A stretch of 64,000 bases of DNA, from contig NZ_RRZK01000031.1 in the NCBI RefSeq assembly GCF_004348895.1, positions 62,001 to 126,000 of the forward strand, given 5' to 3'. Below are positions 8,507 to 18,098 of this stretch, piece after piece (within the stretch, counting starts at the first letter, position 1; every line of letters starts with the position of its first letter). The notes beneath the pieces are model-generated. The model saw only the letters and a program-made list of their open reading frames with translations, did not search any database and was not told the DNA's origin. The translations under genes were made by a program, and so were the position numbers. This DNA is from Pseudomonas vancouverensis (GTDB lineage Bacteria; Pseudomonadota; Gammaproteobacteria; Pseudomonadales; Pseudomonadaceae).

Positions 8507-10951
8507 TTGATTCGTCTGCTGAAATTTTTCGGTTGGTCCATCGTCGCGGTTTTCTGCGGACTCCTTTTGGGTCTGAGCGGGGCGTACCTCTACCTTAGTC
8601 CCGGTTTACCTTCGGTGGAGGCACTGCGTAGCATCCAGTTGCAGATCCCTTTGCGGGTCTACAGCAGCGACAACAAGTTGATCGCAGAATTTGGCGAAAT
8701 GCGCCGTACTCCGATCCGTTTCGCCGACATTCCCCCCAATTTCATCAATGCGTTACTAAGTGCTGAAGACGACAACTTCGCCAATCACTATGGTGTTGAT
8801 CCCAGCAGCCTGATGCGCGCCGCGACCCAACTGGTCAAGAGCGGGCACATTCAGTCCGGCGGCAGTACGATCACCATGCAGGTGGCGAAGAACTTCTTCC
8901 TGACCAGCGAACGCAGCTTCTCGCGCAAGACCACCGAAATCCTCCTGGCCCTGCAGATCGAGCGGCAGCTGACCAAGGACGAAATCCTCGAGCTGTACGT
9001 CAACAAGATCTACCTGGGTAACCGCGCCTACGGCATCGAGGCCGCGGCTCAGGTCTATTACGGCAAATCCATCCGTGACGTCAGCCTGGCGCAGATGGCC
9101 ATGATCGCCGGCCTGCCCAAGGCACCGTCACGCTTCAACCCGCTGGCCAACCCGGCCCGCAGCAAGGAGCGTCGCGACTGGATCCTGGGGCGCATGTACA
9201 AGCTGGGTAAAATCAGCGAAGCCGACTACACCGCCGCCATCAACGAACCGCTCAACGCCAGCTATCACGTGCCGACGCCGGAAGTGAACGCGCCGTACAT
9301 CGCGGAAATGGCCCGTGCCGAAATGGTTGGCCGCTATGGCAGCGACGCCTACACCGAAGGCTTCCGCGTGACCACCACCGTGCCAAGCGACCTTCAGGAG
9401 CTGGCCAACACTGCTGTTCACGAAGGCCTGATGACCTACGACCAACGCCACGGTTATCGCGGTCCCGAGTCGCGCCTCCCAGGCAAGACCAAGGAAGCCT
9501 GGGCGACTGAGCTGACCAAGCAACGCACCATCAGCAGCCTTGAACCGGCCATCGTCACCCAGGTCGAGAAGAATGGCCTGCAAGTGTTGACCCGCACCGG
9601 TCAGGAACACGTCAGCTGGGAAACGATGAAATGGGCTCGCCCGTTCCTCAACACCAACAGCATGGGCGCCAGCCCCAAGCAGCCTTCGGATGTGGCCCAG
9701 GTCGGCGACCTGATCCGCGTACAGCGCCAGGCGGACGACTCGCTGAAGTTCAGCCAGATTCCTCAGGCACAGGGCGCACTGGTGTCCCTCGACCCGCAGA
9801 ACGGCGCCATCCGCTCACTGGTCGGCGGTTTCGCCTTCGAGCAGAGCAACTACAACCGCGCCCTGCAGGCCAAGCGCCAGCCGGGTTCGAGCTTCAAGCC
9901 GTTCGTCTACGCTGCCGCACTGGATAACGGCTACACCGCTGCCAGCCTGGTCAACGACGCACCGATCGTGTTCGTCGACGAATACCTGGACAAGGTCTGG
10001 CGTCCGAAGAACGACACCAACACCTTCCTTGGACCGATTCGCCTGCGTGAAGCGCTGTACAAGTCGCGTAACCTGGTGTCGATCCGCCTGCTGCAAGCGA
10101 TGGGCGTCGGCAAGACCATCGACTACATCACGCGCTTCGGCTTCAACAAGCAGGACCTGCCGCCGAACCTGTCCCTGGCCCTGGGTACCGCGACCCTGAC
10201 GCCGATGGAAATCGCCACGGGCTGGAGCACTTTCGCCAATGGTGGCTACAAGATCACCCCGTACATCATCGACAAGATTGAAAGCCGTAACGGCGACACG
10301 CTGTTCGTCGCCAATCCGCCGAGCGTGCCTCAGGGCGCCGCTGCCAGCGATGGCATCGCCGCGCCGACCACGCCACAGGCCTTCACCGTCAACGCACTGC
10401 CGGGTGAAGCACCAGGCACCACGCCTGCGCCACAAGCGCCGGCCGTGGCTGAACGAATTGTCGATGGTCGCACCACCTACATCCTCAACAGCATGCTGGA
10501 GGACGTGATCAAACTGGGCACCGGCCGTCGCGCACTGGCGCTGGGTCGCCCGGACATCGCCGGCAAGACCGGTACCACCAACGAATCCAAGGACGCCTGG
10601 TTCTCCGGCTACAACGCCGATTACGTGACCACTGTCTGGACTGGTTTCGACCAGCCGGAAAGCCTCGGCCGCAAGGAGTTCGGCGGTACCGTGGCGCTGC
10701 CGATCTGGATGAACTACATGGGCGCCGCCCTCAAAGGCAAGCCGCCGCACACGCAACCTGAGCCGGAAGGCATTCTCAGCCTGCGGGTTGACCCGGTCAG
10801 CGGTCGTGCCGCCTCACCGGGCACGCCGGGGGCCTACTTCGAGCTGTTCAAGGCCGAAGACACACCGCCATCGGTCAATGAGCTGGGCAACGGCACGGCA
10901 CCGGGCAGCCCGCTGCCGGCGGATGAGCAGGCGCCGATCGATCTGTTCTGA
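8507..10951 (+). CDS. ponA: Penicillin-binding protein 1A, bifunctional transglycosylase/transpeptidase
   Basis: This 814-residue class A PBP polymerises and crosslinks peptidoglycan from the inner membrane. After a transmembrane anchor (about residues 8-30) comes the GT51 domain with AEDDNFANHYGVD, then an OB-like insert (about 320-420) and the transpeptidase domain. Its motifs are Ser461-x-x-Lys464 (SSFK), SRN at 520-522 and KTG at 687-689. The start is TTG, chosen because it gives the conserved short cytoplasmic tail and no ATG is available nearby. The C-terminal tail is Pro/Gly-rich. A strong terminator follows 13 bases after the stop. Confidence 0.96.
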   Translation: MIRLLKFFGWSIVAVFCGLLLGLSGAYLYLSPGLPSVEALRSIQLQIPLRVYSSDNKLIAEFGEMRRTPIRFADIPPNFINALLSAEDDNFANHYGVDPSSLMRAATQLVKSGHIQSGGSTITMQVAKNFFLTSERSFSRKTTEILLALQIERQLTKDEILELYVNKIYLGNRAYGIEAAAQVYYGKSIRDVSLAQMAMIAGLPKAPSRFNPLANPARSKERRDWILGRMYKLGKISEADYTAAINEPLNASYHVPTPEVNAPYIAEMARAEMVGRYGSDAYTEGFRVTTTVPSDLQELANTAVHEGLMTYDQRHGYRGPESRLPGKTKEAWATELTKQRTISSLEPAIVTQVEKNGLQVLTRTGQEHVSWETMKWARPFLNTNSMGASPKQPSDVAQVGDLIRVQRQADDSLKFSQIPQAQGALVSLDPQNGAIRSLVGGFAFEQSNYNRALQAKRQPGSSFKPFVYAAALDNGYTAASLVNDAPIVFVDEYLDKVWRPKNDTNTFLGPIRLREALYKSRNLVSIRLLQAMGVGKTIDYITRFGFNKQDLPPNLSLALGTATLTPMEIATGWSTFANGGYKITPYIIDKIESRNGDTLFVANPPSVPQGAAASDGIAAPTTPQAFTVNALPGEAPGTTPAPQAPAVAERIVDGRTTYILNSMLEDVIKLGTGRRALALGRPDIAGKTGTTNESKDAWFSGYNADYVTTVWTGFDQPESLGRKEFGGTVALPIWMNYMGAALKGKPPHTQPEPEGILSLRVDPVSGRAASPGTPGAYFELFKAEDTPPSVNELGNGTAPGSPLPADEQAPIDLF

Positions 10952-10964
10952 TCACAGCGACCGC

Positions 10965-11002
10965 AAAAAGCCCCGCCTTCGGTTGAAGTGCGGGGCTTTT
11001 TT
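10965..11002 (+). terminator. Rho-independent terminator of ponA
   Basis: AAAAGCCCCGC pairs with GCGGGGCTTTT, extended inwards by CTTC/GAAG around a GGTT loop. A run of six T follows on the plus strand, just past the ponA stop. Confidence 0.9.
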
Positions 11003-11051
11003 ATGCCTGACCCTTTTGTGTTGACTGGGCCGACACAAAATCCTCAGGCAT

Positions 11052-11085
11052 AAAAAAGCCCCAACTCTCACGAGCCAGGGCTTTC
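11052..11085 (-). terminator. Rho-independent terminator of the malic enzyme gene
   Basis: Reading leftwards from the gene at 11106, AAAGCCC pairs with GGGCTTT and is followed by a T-run. The ponA and malic-enzyme terminators lie back to back between the convergent genes. Confidence 0.8.
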
Positions 11086-11105
11086 GATTGAAGCGCTACA
11101 ACGAC

Positions 11106-12374
11106 TTAGCCGTTGAACACGTCATCCACGCTTTTCAGCGGGTAGTTCTTCGGATACGGCAGGGTCGCCACACCAGTCTCGATGGCGGCCTTGGCCACGG
11201 CATCGGAGATCACGGTGATCAGACGGGCATCCATTGGCTTCGGAATGATGTACTCACGACCGAATTCCAGCTTGATGCCGCCGTAGGCGTCGCACACTTC
11301 CTGAGGCACTGGCAGCTTGGCCAGTTCACGCAGGGCATTGGCCGCAGCCACTTTCATTTCTTCGTTGATGCGCTTGGCGCGAACGTCCAGGGCACCGCGG
11401 AAGATGAACGGGAAGCCCAGTACGTTGTTGACCTGGTTCGGGTAGTCCGAACGGCCGGTGGCCATGATCACGTCGCTACGGGTGGCGTGTGCCAGTTCCG
11501 GGGAGATTTCCGGATCCGGGTTGGAGCACGCGAACACGATCGGGTTGGCCGCCATGGACAGCAGGCCTTCAGGGCTCAGCAGGTTCGGGCCGGACAGGCC
11601 TACGAACACGTCAGCGCCTTGCAGGGCGTCAGCCAGGGTGCGCTTGTCGGTTGCGTGAGCAAAGACCGCCTTGTACTGGTTCAGGTCGTCACGGCCGGAG
11701 TGGATCACGCCGGTACGGTCGACCATGTAGATGTTTTCGATGTTGGCGCCCATGCTCACCAGCAACTTCATGCAGGAGATGGCGGCAGCGCCGGCACCCA
11801 GGCAGACGATCTTGGCTTCAGGCAGGGTTTTGCCGGCGATTTCCAGGGCGTTGATCATGCCGGCAGCGGTCACGATGGCGGTGCCGTGCTGGTCATCGTG
11901 GAATACCGGAATATCGCACTGCTCGATCAGAGCGCGTTCGATTTCAAAGCACTCAGGTGCCTTGATGTCTTCCAGGTTGATGCCACCGAAGGTGATGGAA
12001 ATGCGCTTGACGGTGTCGATGAAGGCTTGCGGGCTTTCGGAATCGACTTCGATGTCGAAAACGTCGATGCCGGCGAAACGCTTGAACAGTACGCCTTTAC
12101 CTTCCATCACCGGCTTGGAAGCCAATGGGCCGAGGTTACCCAGGCCGAGAATCGCGGTGCCATCGGAAATGACTGCAACCAGGTTGCCTTTGCCGGTGTA
12201 CTTGTAGGCCAGCTCAGGATCGCGGGCGATCTCACGTACTGGTTCGGCTACGCCCGGGCTATACGCCAGCGACAGATCGCGAGCGGTAGCAGTGGCCTTG
12301 GTGAGCTCGACACTCAGCTTCCCTGGACGAGGATTGGCGTGATATTCGAGAGCGGCAGTTTTCAGATCAGACAT
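11106..12374 (-). CDS. maeB: Malic enzyme (malate dehydrogenase, oxaloacetate-decarboxylating), short form
   Basis: This 422-residue enzyme oxidatively decarboxylates malate to pyruvate, feeding NAD(P)H and pyruvate to gluconeogenic metabolism. It shows the malic-enzyme N-terminal domain (YSPGVAEP), the metal/substrate motif FHDDQHGTA and a Rossmann domain with GAGAAA. The start at MSDLKTAALEYH is chosen over an in-frame upstream extension of about 40 residues because it matches family N-termini. There is no C-terminal phosphotransacetylase-like domain, unlike the long E. coli MaeB. The cofactor (NAD or NADP) cannot be fixed by eye. Confidence 0.93.
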   Translation of the reverse strand: MSDLKTAALEYHANPRPGKLSVELTKATATARDLSLAYSPGVAEPVREIARDPELAYKYTGKGNLVAVISDGTAILGLGNLGPLASKPVMEGKGVLFKRFAGIDVFDIEVDSESPQAFIDTVKRISITFGGINLEDIKAPECFEIERALIEQCDIPVFHDDQHGTAIVTAAGMINALEIAGKTLPEAKIVCLGAGAAAISCMKLLVSMGANIENIYMVDRTGVIHSGRDDLNQYKAVFAHATDKRTLADALQGADVFVGLSGPNLLSPEGLLSMAANPIVFACSNPDPEISPELAHATRSDVIMATGRSDYPNQVNNVLGFPFIFRGALDVRAKRINEEMKVAAANALRELAKLPVPQEVCDAYGGIKLEFGREYIIPKPMDARLITVISDAVAKAAIETGVATLPYPKNYPLKSVDDVFNG

Positions 12375-12557
12375 TTTGGCATTCCGCTTTTTACTGTTGG
12401 ACAGACTGGTCAGCGAGGATACGCGCCTCGCAAAGTCCCCACAAGACTGACTGGTCACCCCTGTCAAGCGCCCTGCCCTACGACTTTGGGCCAAGAGCCA
12501 CGGCGCACAAGGGTTAGACTGTTCACAATCGGCAGAAAAAATGTCTACAATTTTTTA

Positions 12558-13346
12558 TCACTGCGCCACTTGCAGCATCGCCGGATCGGTCAATGGCAGC
12601 ATCCAGCGCGGCTGACCTTCCTTCAGGCCACCACGTCGCGAGCGATCCAGCACCCAGCCGCGCGCCTCAATCTGCTTGCCTTGGAGTCGCTCAAGCGCTG
12701 CGGCATCGAAACTGCCCAGCAGATTGGGTGCAACGCGCAATACAACAGCGTCCTGCAACTCGATCCAAACGCCACCACGATTGCGTTGCACCTTGCTCAC
12801 GCGACCGCTGAGCACGGCAAAACCGGAAGCGTTGATCTGCTCCGCTTTCAGCACAGGTGACTGCCGCCAGATGCCGAGGCCTGCCTGACGGGCGCTGCGT
12901 TCCGCCGCTTGCTGGCAAGCGACCAGATCGACATTCGGTGCCACAGCCACCTGAAATCCCAGGCCCTCGGCGAGCATTTGCGCTTCGAGGTTGGCTCCAT
13001 CGGCGCCGTAGACATGGGCCAGGGTACGGCCGTAATGGTCTTTGCCTTCTTTACCCGGGAGCAAGCCGACCCGTCCGTCGCTGGCCGCCACCAGAGCTTC
13101 CAGGCGTCTGCGTGCGGCCACGGCGAACGGTTCGTCGGAGCGGCCTTTCTTGCCCAGCTCCGGCGTGTTCAAGCCGATCATGCGCACGCTGCGACCATCG
13201 CTCAGGCGCAGGGTGTCACCATCTACCACTCGCTGCACCGCGACGGGCGTCAGGCCGCTCGGTGCCGGGCAAAACGCCTGGGCCGCCGACAGCCAAATCG
13301 CGGACATAAAAAAGGCGCCCACAAGGGACGCCTTTTTCATCAGCAT
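12558..13346 (-). CDS. Secreted thermonuclease-like (SNase fold) protein
   Basis: This protein of about 262 residues has a signal peptide (MLMKKASLVGAFF..., cleavage after AQA) and a staphylococcal-nuclease domain: VVDGDTLRL (Ca/catalytic region), VRMIGLNTPE and DHYGRTLAHVY with the expected Arg and Glu residues. A C-terminal half of about 100 residues is not recognised but resembles an OB-like domain. The start is uncertain: ATG at 13346 or 13340, or TTG at 13370. No strong ribosome-binding site precedes any of them. Codons 4-13 of the signal peptide coincide with the rpmE terminator hairpin. It would degrade nucleic acid in the periplasm or outside the cell. Confidence 0.8.
   Translation of the reverse strand: MLMKKASLVGAFFMSAIWLSAAQAFCPAPSGLTPVAVQRVVDGDTLRLSDGRSVRMIGLNTPELGKKGRSDEPFAVAARRRLEALVAASDGRVGLLPGKEGKDHYGRTLAHVYGADGANLEAQMLAEGLGFQVAVAPNVDLVACQQAAERSARQAGLGIWRQSPVLKAEQINASGFAVLSGRVSKVQRNRGGVWIELQDAVVLRVAPNLLGSFDAAALERLQGKQIEARGWVLDRSRRGGLKEGQPRWMLPLTDPAMLQVAQ
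13308..13337 (-). terminator. Rho-independent terminator of rpmE, embedded in the next gene
   Basis: On the minus strand A5-GGCGTCC pairs with GGGCGCC-T6 (12 pairs, one G-U, five-base loop) and is followed by T. It starts about 42 bases after the rpmE stop and directly after the ATG at 13340, so the hairpin DNA also encodes K-K-A-S-L-V-G-A-F-F of the nuclease signal peptide. Confidence 0.8.
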
Positions 13347-13381
13347 GGAAAAACCGAAACGGTTCCCCAAGTTGACTGGCC

Positions 13382-13600
13382 TTAGGCCTTTTTCGCGCCG
13401 AAAGCACCGAAACGGTCGGCGAAGCGCTGAACGCGGCCGCCAGTGTCCAGAGTCTTCTGCTTACCGGTGTAGAACGGGTGGCATTCGTTGCAAACGTCGA
13501 TCGCCAGGGCTTTGCCGAAGGTCGAACGGGTTTCGAACTTGTTGCCGCAGCTGCAGGTAACAGCAACTGCTGGGTATTCTGGATGGATATCAGCTTTCAT
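13382..13600 (-). CDS. rpmE: Ribosomal protein L31, zinc-binding form
   Basis: This 72-residue protein of the large ribosomal subunit has the four zinc-ligand cysteines of the C+ form (C16, C18, C37, C40). It starts with MKADIHP, the canonical N-terminus. A GAGG ribosome-binding site lies eight bases before the ATG. A terminator follows. Zinc starvation (Zur) usually controls replacement of this form by a C- paralogue, which is not in the window. Confidence 0.98.
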   Translation of the reverse strand: MKADIHPEYPAVAVTCSCGNKFETRSTFGKALAIDVCNECHPFYTGKQKTLDTGGRVQRFADRFGAFGAKKA

Positions 13601-13750
13601 GGTGTATTCCTCAGGCTAGCGTGCCGCCACCCAACACTATTGTTGAATACCGCACGTAATTAGGCCGCGGATTCTACCAGACAATGCCGATCACGCAAGC
13701 TGTCGCTTCGACCGACCGTCTGCTAGGCTCCCGGTCCCAAGCACATCCCC

Positions 13751-13844
13751 CTGTGGGAGCGCGCTTACTCGCGATAGCGCCGTGTCAGGTGACATAAATT
13801 CTGCCTGACAGGGCCTCATCGCGAGCAAGCTCGCTCCCACAGGA
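13751..13844. repeat. REP doublet, GTGGGAGCGAGC family
   Basis: Two inverted copies of the palindromic unit TGTGGGAGCGAGCTTGCTCG lie about 50 bases apart between rpmE and priA. The left copy is degenerate (GCGCGCTTACTCGCGA), the right copy is close to consensus. Such inverted pairs (REPINs) are dispersed extragenic elements mobilised in trans by RAYT transposases. No RAYT gene is in the window. Confidence 0.9.
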
Positions 13845-13882
13845 CATGCATTACCCTTCTTTGTTTATCGAGAATTCCCCGC

Positions 13883-16102
13883 GTGCCCGACGCCATTCTG
13901 CGCCTCGCCCTGCCTTCGCCGCTGCGCCGCCTGTTCGACTACCGAGCTCCGGCCGGGGTCGCGCGCGCCCAGTTGCAGCCCGGCATGCGCCTGCGTGTGC
14001 CGTTCGGCCGCCGCGAGATGATCGGGATTCTGGTGGAAGTCACCGACACCAGCGAAGTGCCTGTGGAAAAACTCAAGCCGGCGCTGGCGCTGCTGGATGC
14101 GACGCCACCGCTGCCGCCGGCCCTGTTCAAGCTGTGCCTGTGGACCTCCCAGTACTACCAGCACAGCCTGGGTGACACTTTGAGCTGGGCGCTGCCGGTG
14201 CTGCTGCGCCAGGGTGAACTGGCCGAGGCACGCCAGGAGCGCTTTTGGTCGGCCGCGCCAGGTGCCAGCCTTGATGATCCGCGCATCGCCCGCGCCCCAC
14301 GCCAGCGTGAAGCCCTGGCGACGCTGGCCCAGCATCCGCACGGCGTAGCGCATCGGCTGCTGAGCAAGCTGATGTTGAGCAAGGACAGCCTGGACCTGTT
14401 GCTGGCCAAGGAGCTGGTTCAGGTCGAGATACGCGGGCATGCCCCCGGCGCCCGCCACGAGCACTGGCTGGCGCAACCGGAACTGCCGCTCAACAGCGAG
14501 CAGCGCACCGCTTATGAAGCAATTCGCGCAGGCTTCGACAGTTATCACGCGTTTTTGCTGGCCGGCGTCACCGGCAGCGGCAAGACCGAAGTCTATTTGC
14601 AGTTGATCCGCGAAACCCTCGAGGCTGGCAAGCAGGCACTGGTGCTGATCCCGGAAATCAACCTCGGCCCGCAGACTCTGGCGCGTTTCGAGCAGCGTTT
14701 CAATGCACGCATCGCGTTGATTCACTCGGCAGTCAACGACCGCGAGCGCCTCGACGCCTGGCTGGCGGCCCGCGACGGTGAGGCCGACATCATTATCGGC
14801 ACCCGCTCGGCGCTGTTCACGCCGATGAAAAACCCCGGCCTGATCATCATCGACGAAGAGCACGATGGCTCTTATAAACAGCAGGAAGGCCTGCGCTACC
14901 ACGCCCGCGACCTGGCGTTGGTGCGGGCAAGGCAGGAAAACATCCCGATTGTCCTGGGCTCTGCCACGCCGTCCCTGGAAAGCCTGCACAACGCCTACAC
15001 CGGCCGTTATGGCTTGCTGCGACTGAATGAGCGTGCCGGCGGCGCCAAGCAGCCACGTTTCCTGCGCCTGGATGTGAAAAGCCGTCCGCTGGACAGCGGC
15101 ATTTCCGGCCCCATGCAACAGGCCATCGGCCAGACCCTCGCCGCCGGCCAGCAGGTATTGGTGTTTCTCAATCGACGCGGCTTTGCCCCGACACTGTTGT
15201 GCCACGACTGCGGCTGGATGTCCGAGTGCCAGCGCTGTGACGCACGCATGACCGTGCATCAACGTTACGGCGAGTTGCGCTGCCACCATTGCGGCTACGT
15301 TGAACGGGTGCCGCGCCAGTGCCCAAAGTGCAACAAGGTCGATTTGCGCCCGGTCGGCGCCGGTACCGAACGGGCCGAGGAGCGCCTGGCCATTCTGTTC
15401 CCGGACTACCCGGTGCTGCGGGTCGACCGCGACAGCACTTCGCGCAAGGACGCGATGAACCAGCTGTTCGCGACCATCCAGAAAGGCCAGCCGTGCATCC
15501 TGATCGGCACGCAGATGCTTGCCAAAGGTCATCACTTTCCGCGGGTAACGCTGGTGTCGATTCTCGACGCCGATGGCGGCCTGTTCTCCGGCGACTTCCG
15601 CGCCAGTGAACGCATGGCGCAGCTGATCGTCCAGGTTGCGGGCCGGGCCGGGCGTGCCGAAGAGCCGGGCAAGGTGATCATCCAGACCCACCTGGCCGAC
15701 CATCCACTGCTGATCCAGCTGACCGAGCAGGGTTACTTTGCCTTTGCCGAACAGGCCTTGAGCGAGCGCCGCGCAGCCGGGCTGCCGCCCTTCGCCCATC
15801 TCGCGCTGCTCCGGGCCGAGGCGCACAAGCCAGGGCAGGCCGAAGGTTTTCTCGACGAGGCCTGTACCGAGGCCGAGCGCTTGCTGGGCGAACTGAACCT
15901 GAGCGGCATCGAATTGCTCGGGCCGGTGCCGGCACCGATGGAGCGTCGCGCCGGGCGCTATCGCGCGCAGCTGTTGTTGCAGGCTACAGCGCGCGCGCCA
16001 CTGCATCGGTTGCTGGCCAGCTGGTTGCTGGCGCTTGAGCAGATGCCGAGCGGGCGGGCGGTGCGCTGGTCGCTGGATGTTGATCCTGTGGACTTGTATT
16101 GA
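13883..16102 (+). CDS. priA: Primosomal replication restart helicase PriA
   Basis: This 739-residue DEAH-type 3'-5' helicase reloads the replisome at stalled forks. It has an N-terminal DNA-binding domain (about 1-190), Walker A GVTGSGKT at residues 228-235, Walker B/DEEH with the aromatic-rich loop (IIDEEHDGSYKQQEG) and a zinc cluster of four CxxC pairs (CHDC, CQRC, CHHC, CPKC). Helicase motif V (IGTQMLAKGHHFP) and motif VI (QVAGRAGR) follow. The GTG start is chosen to give the conserved PDAILRLALPSPL N-terminus. Confidence 0.97.
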   Translation: MPDAILRLALPSPLRRLFDYRAPAGVARAQLQPGMRLRVPFGRREMIGILVEVTDTSEVPVEKLKPALALLDATPPLPPALFKLCLWTSQYYQHSLGDTLSWALPVLLRQGELAEARQERFWSAAPGASLDDPRIARAPRQREALATLAQHPHGVAHRLLSKLMLSKDSLDLLLAKELVQVEIRGHAPGARHEHWLAQPELPLNSEQRTAYEAIRAGFDSYHAFLLAGVTGSGKTEVYLQLIRETLEAGKQALVLIPEINLGPQTLARFEQRFNARIALIHSAVNDRERLDAWLAARDGEADIIIGTRSALFTPMKNPGLIIIDEEHDGSYKQQEGLRYHARDLALVRARQENIPIVLGSATPSLESLHNAYTGRYGLLRLNERAGGAKQPRFLRLDVKSRPLDSGISGPMQQAIGQTLAAGQQVLVFLNRRGFAPTLLCHDCGWMSECQRCDARMTVHQRYGELRCHHCGYVERVPRQCPKCNKVDLRPVGAGTERAEERLAILFPDYPVLRVDRDSTSRKDAMNQLFATIQKGQPCILIGTQMLAKGHHFPRVTLVSILDADGGLFSGDFRASERMAQLIVQVAGRAGRAEEPGKVIIQTHLADHPLLIQLTEQGYFAFAEQALSERRAAGLPPFAHLALLRAEAHKPGQAEGFLDEACTEAERLLGELNLSGIELLGPVPAPMERRAGRYRAQLLLQATARAPLHRLLASWLLALEQMPSGRAVRWSLDVDPVDLY

Positions 16103-16121
16103 TTTCGAAATTGCCTGATCC

Positions 16122-16224
16122 CCTGTAGGAGCGAGCTTGCTCGCGATGAACTTGAGGGCGACGCGTTTTTTCAGAAAACACGCGTTATCGTTAACGTCCA
16201 TCGCGAGCAAGCTCGCTCCTACAA
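16122..16224. repeat. REP doublet, GTGGGAGCGAGC family (GTAGGAGC variant)
   Basis: TGTAGGAGCGAGCTTGCTCG and its inverted copy flank about 55 bases between priA and argS. Both arms carry the same A-for-G variant at the fourth position, so the pair probably moved as one unit. Confidence 0.9.
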
Positions 16225-16360
16225 AGAAGACGGCCAATTTGTCACCACACATCCACAAGCAGCCTGCTAAGGTTGGCAAGCCCGCCTTCGCCACGGATAA
16301 TGCCCAGTTTTTCCACCAGCGCATGAAGCGCCGCCGCGCCTGCGGTCGAAAGAGAAGACC

Positions 16361-18097
16361 ATGAAAGACACCATTCGCCAGCTGATCCAACAAGCCATCA
16401 CCCAACTCGTCAACGAAGGTGTGTTGCCTGAAGGCCTGTCGCCGGCGATCCAGGTGGAGAACTCCCGCGACAAGAAAAACGGCGATTTCGCCAGCAACAT
16501 CGCCATGATGCTGGCCAAGCCCGCCGGCATGAAACCGCGTGATCTGGCGGAAAAAATCATCGCTGCGCTGCCCGCTGACGAAAACATCAGCAAGACCGAA
16601 ATCGCCGGCCCGGGCTTCCTGAATTTCTTCCAGAACACCGATGCCCTGGCTTCGCGCCTGGACGCCGCCCTGGCTGACGCCAAGGTCGGCGTACGCAAGG
16701 CCGGCCCGCTGCAACGCACAGTGGTTGACTTGTCGGCGCCGAACCTGGCCAAAGAGATGCACGTCGGCCACCTGCGTTCGACCATCATCGGCGACGGCGT
16801 CGCCCGTGTTCTCGAATTCCTCGGCGACACCGTGATCCGCCAGAACCACGTCGGCGACTGGGGCACCCAGTTCGGCATGCTGATGGCTTACCTGCAGGAA
16901 AACCCGATCACCAGCGACGAACTGTCGGACCTGGAAAACTTCTACCGCGCCGCCAAGCAGCGTTTCGACGAGTCCGAAGAGTTTGCCGACCGCGCCCGTG
17001 GCCTGGTGGTCAAGCTGCAGGCCGGCGATGCCGATTGCCTGGCGTTGTGGACCAAGTTCAAGGACATCTCGCTGTCCCACTGCCAGAAGATCTACGAACT
17101 GCTCAACGTCAAACTGACCATGGCCGACGTGATGGGCGAAAGCGCCTACAACGACGACCTGATCAACGTGGTCAACGACCTCAAGGCCGCCGGCATGCTG
17201 GTCGAGAGCAATGGCGCCCAGTGCGTGTTCCTCGATGAGTTCAAGAACGCCGACGGTGACCCGCTGCCGGTGATCATCGTGAAAGCGGACGGCGGCTACC
17301 TCTACGCCACCACCGACCTGGCTGCCGTGCGCTACCGCAGCGGCACCCTCAAGGCTGACCGCGCACTGTACTTCGTCGACCAGCGCCAGGCCCTGCACTT
17401 CCAGCAAGTGTTCGCCGTGGCGCGCAAGGCCGGCTTTGTGACCCATCCGATGGAAATGGAACACATGGGCTTCGGCACCATGAACGGCGCTGACGGCCGT
17501 CCGTTCAAGACCCGTGATGGCGGCACCGTGAAGCTGATCGACCTGCTGACCGAAGCCCAGGAGCGCGCCTACACCCTGGTCAAGGACAAGAACCCGGAGC
17601 TGGCCGAAGCGGAGCTGCGCAACATCGCCAAGGTCGTGGGCATTGGCGCGGTGAAATACGCCGACCTGTCCAAGCACCGCACCAGCGACTACAGCTTCAA
17701 CTTCGACCTGATGCTGAACTTCGAAGGCAACACCGCACCCTACCTGCTGTACGCCTACACCCGCGTGGCCGGCGTGTTCCGCAAGCTGGGCAAGGACTTC
17801 AGCGAAGTCGATGGCCAGATCGTGCTGGAAGCAGCCCACGAACACGAACTGGCGGCGAAACTCGCGCAGTTCGGCGAGATCCTCAACAACGTGTCCGACA
17901 AAGGCACGCCGCACATCCTTTGCACCTACCTGTACGACGTTGCCGGCCTGTTCTCCAGCTTCTACGAGAACTGCCCGATTCTCGCCGCCGACACCCCGGC
18001 ACAGATGCAGAGCCGCCTGCGCCTCGCCGCGCTGACCGGTCGCACCCTCAAGCAAGGCCTGGAACTCTTGGGCCTGGAAACTCTGGAGCGCATGTAA
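16361..18097 (+). CDS. argS: Arginyl-tRNA synthetase
   Basis: This 578-residue class Ia enzyme charges tRNA-Arg. An N-terminal Add-1 tRNA-recognition domain (about 1-100) is followed by the catalytic Rossmann domain with the HIGH-type motif APNLAKEMHVGHLRST (HVGH). The KMSK loop is degenerate (GRPFKTRDGG), as usual for ArgRS. The C-terminal DALR anticodon-binding domain begins near residue 455 with NTAPYLLYAYTRV. Full length. The next gene begins one base after its stop. Confidence 0.98.
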   Translation: MKDTIRQLIQQAITQLVNEGVLPEGLSPAIQVENSRDKKNGDFASNIAMMLAKPAGMKPRDLAEKIIAALPADENISKTEIAGPGFLNFFQNTDALASRLDAALADAKVGVRKAGPLQRTVVDLSAPNLAKEMHVGHLRSTIIGDGVARVLEFLGDTVIRQNHVGDWGTQFGMLMAYLQENPITSDELSDLENFYRAAKQRFDESEEFADRARGLVVKLQAGDADCLALWTKFKDISLSHCQKIYELLNVKLTMADVMGESAYNDDLINVVNDLKAAGMLVESNGAQCVFLDEFKNADGDPLPVIIVKADGGYLYATTDLAAVRYRSGTLKADRALYFVDQRQALHFQQVFAVARKAGFVTHPMEMEHMGFGTMNGADGRPFKTRDGGTVKLIDLLTEAQERAYTLVKDKNPELAEAELRNIAKVVGIGAVKYADLSKHRTSDYSFNFDLMLNFEGNTAPYLLYAYTRVAGVFRKLGKDFSEVDGQIVLEAAHEHELAAKLAQFGEILNNVSDKGTPHILCTYLYDVAGLFSSFYENCPILAADTPAQMQSRLRLAALTGRTLKQGLELLGLETLERM

Positions 18098-18098
18098 G

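Noticed and set aside
12375..12494. Forty-residue N-terminal extension of malic enzyme
   Set aside because: Arg/Ser-rich and unlike family N-termini; MSDLKTAALEYH is the conserved start.
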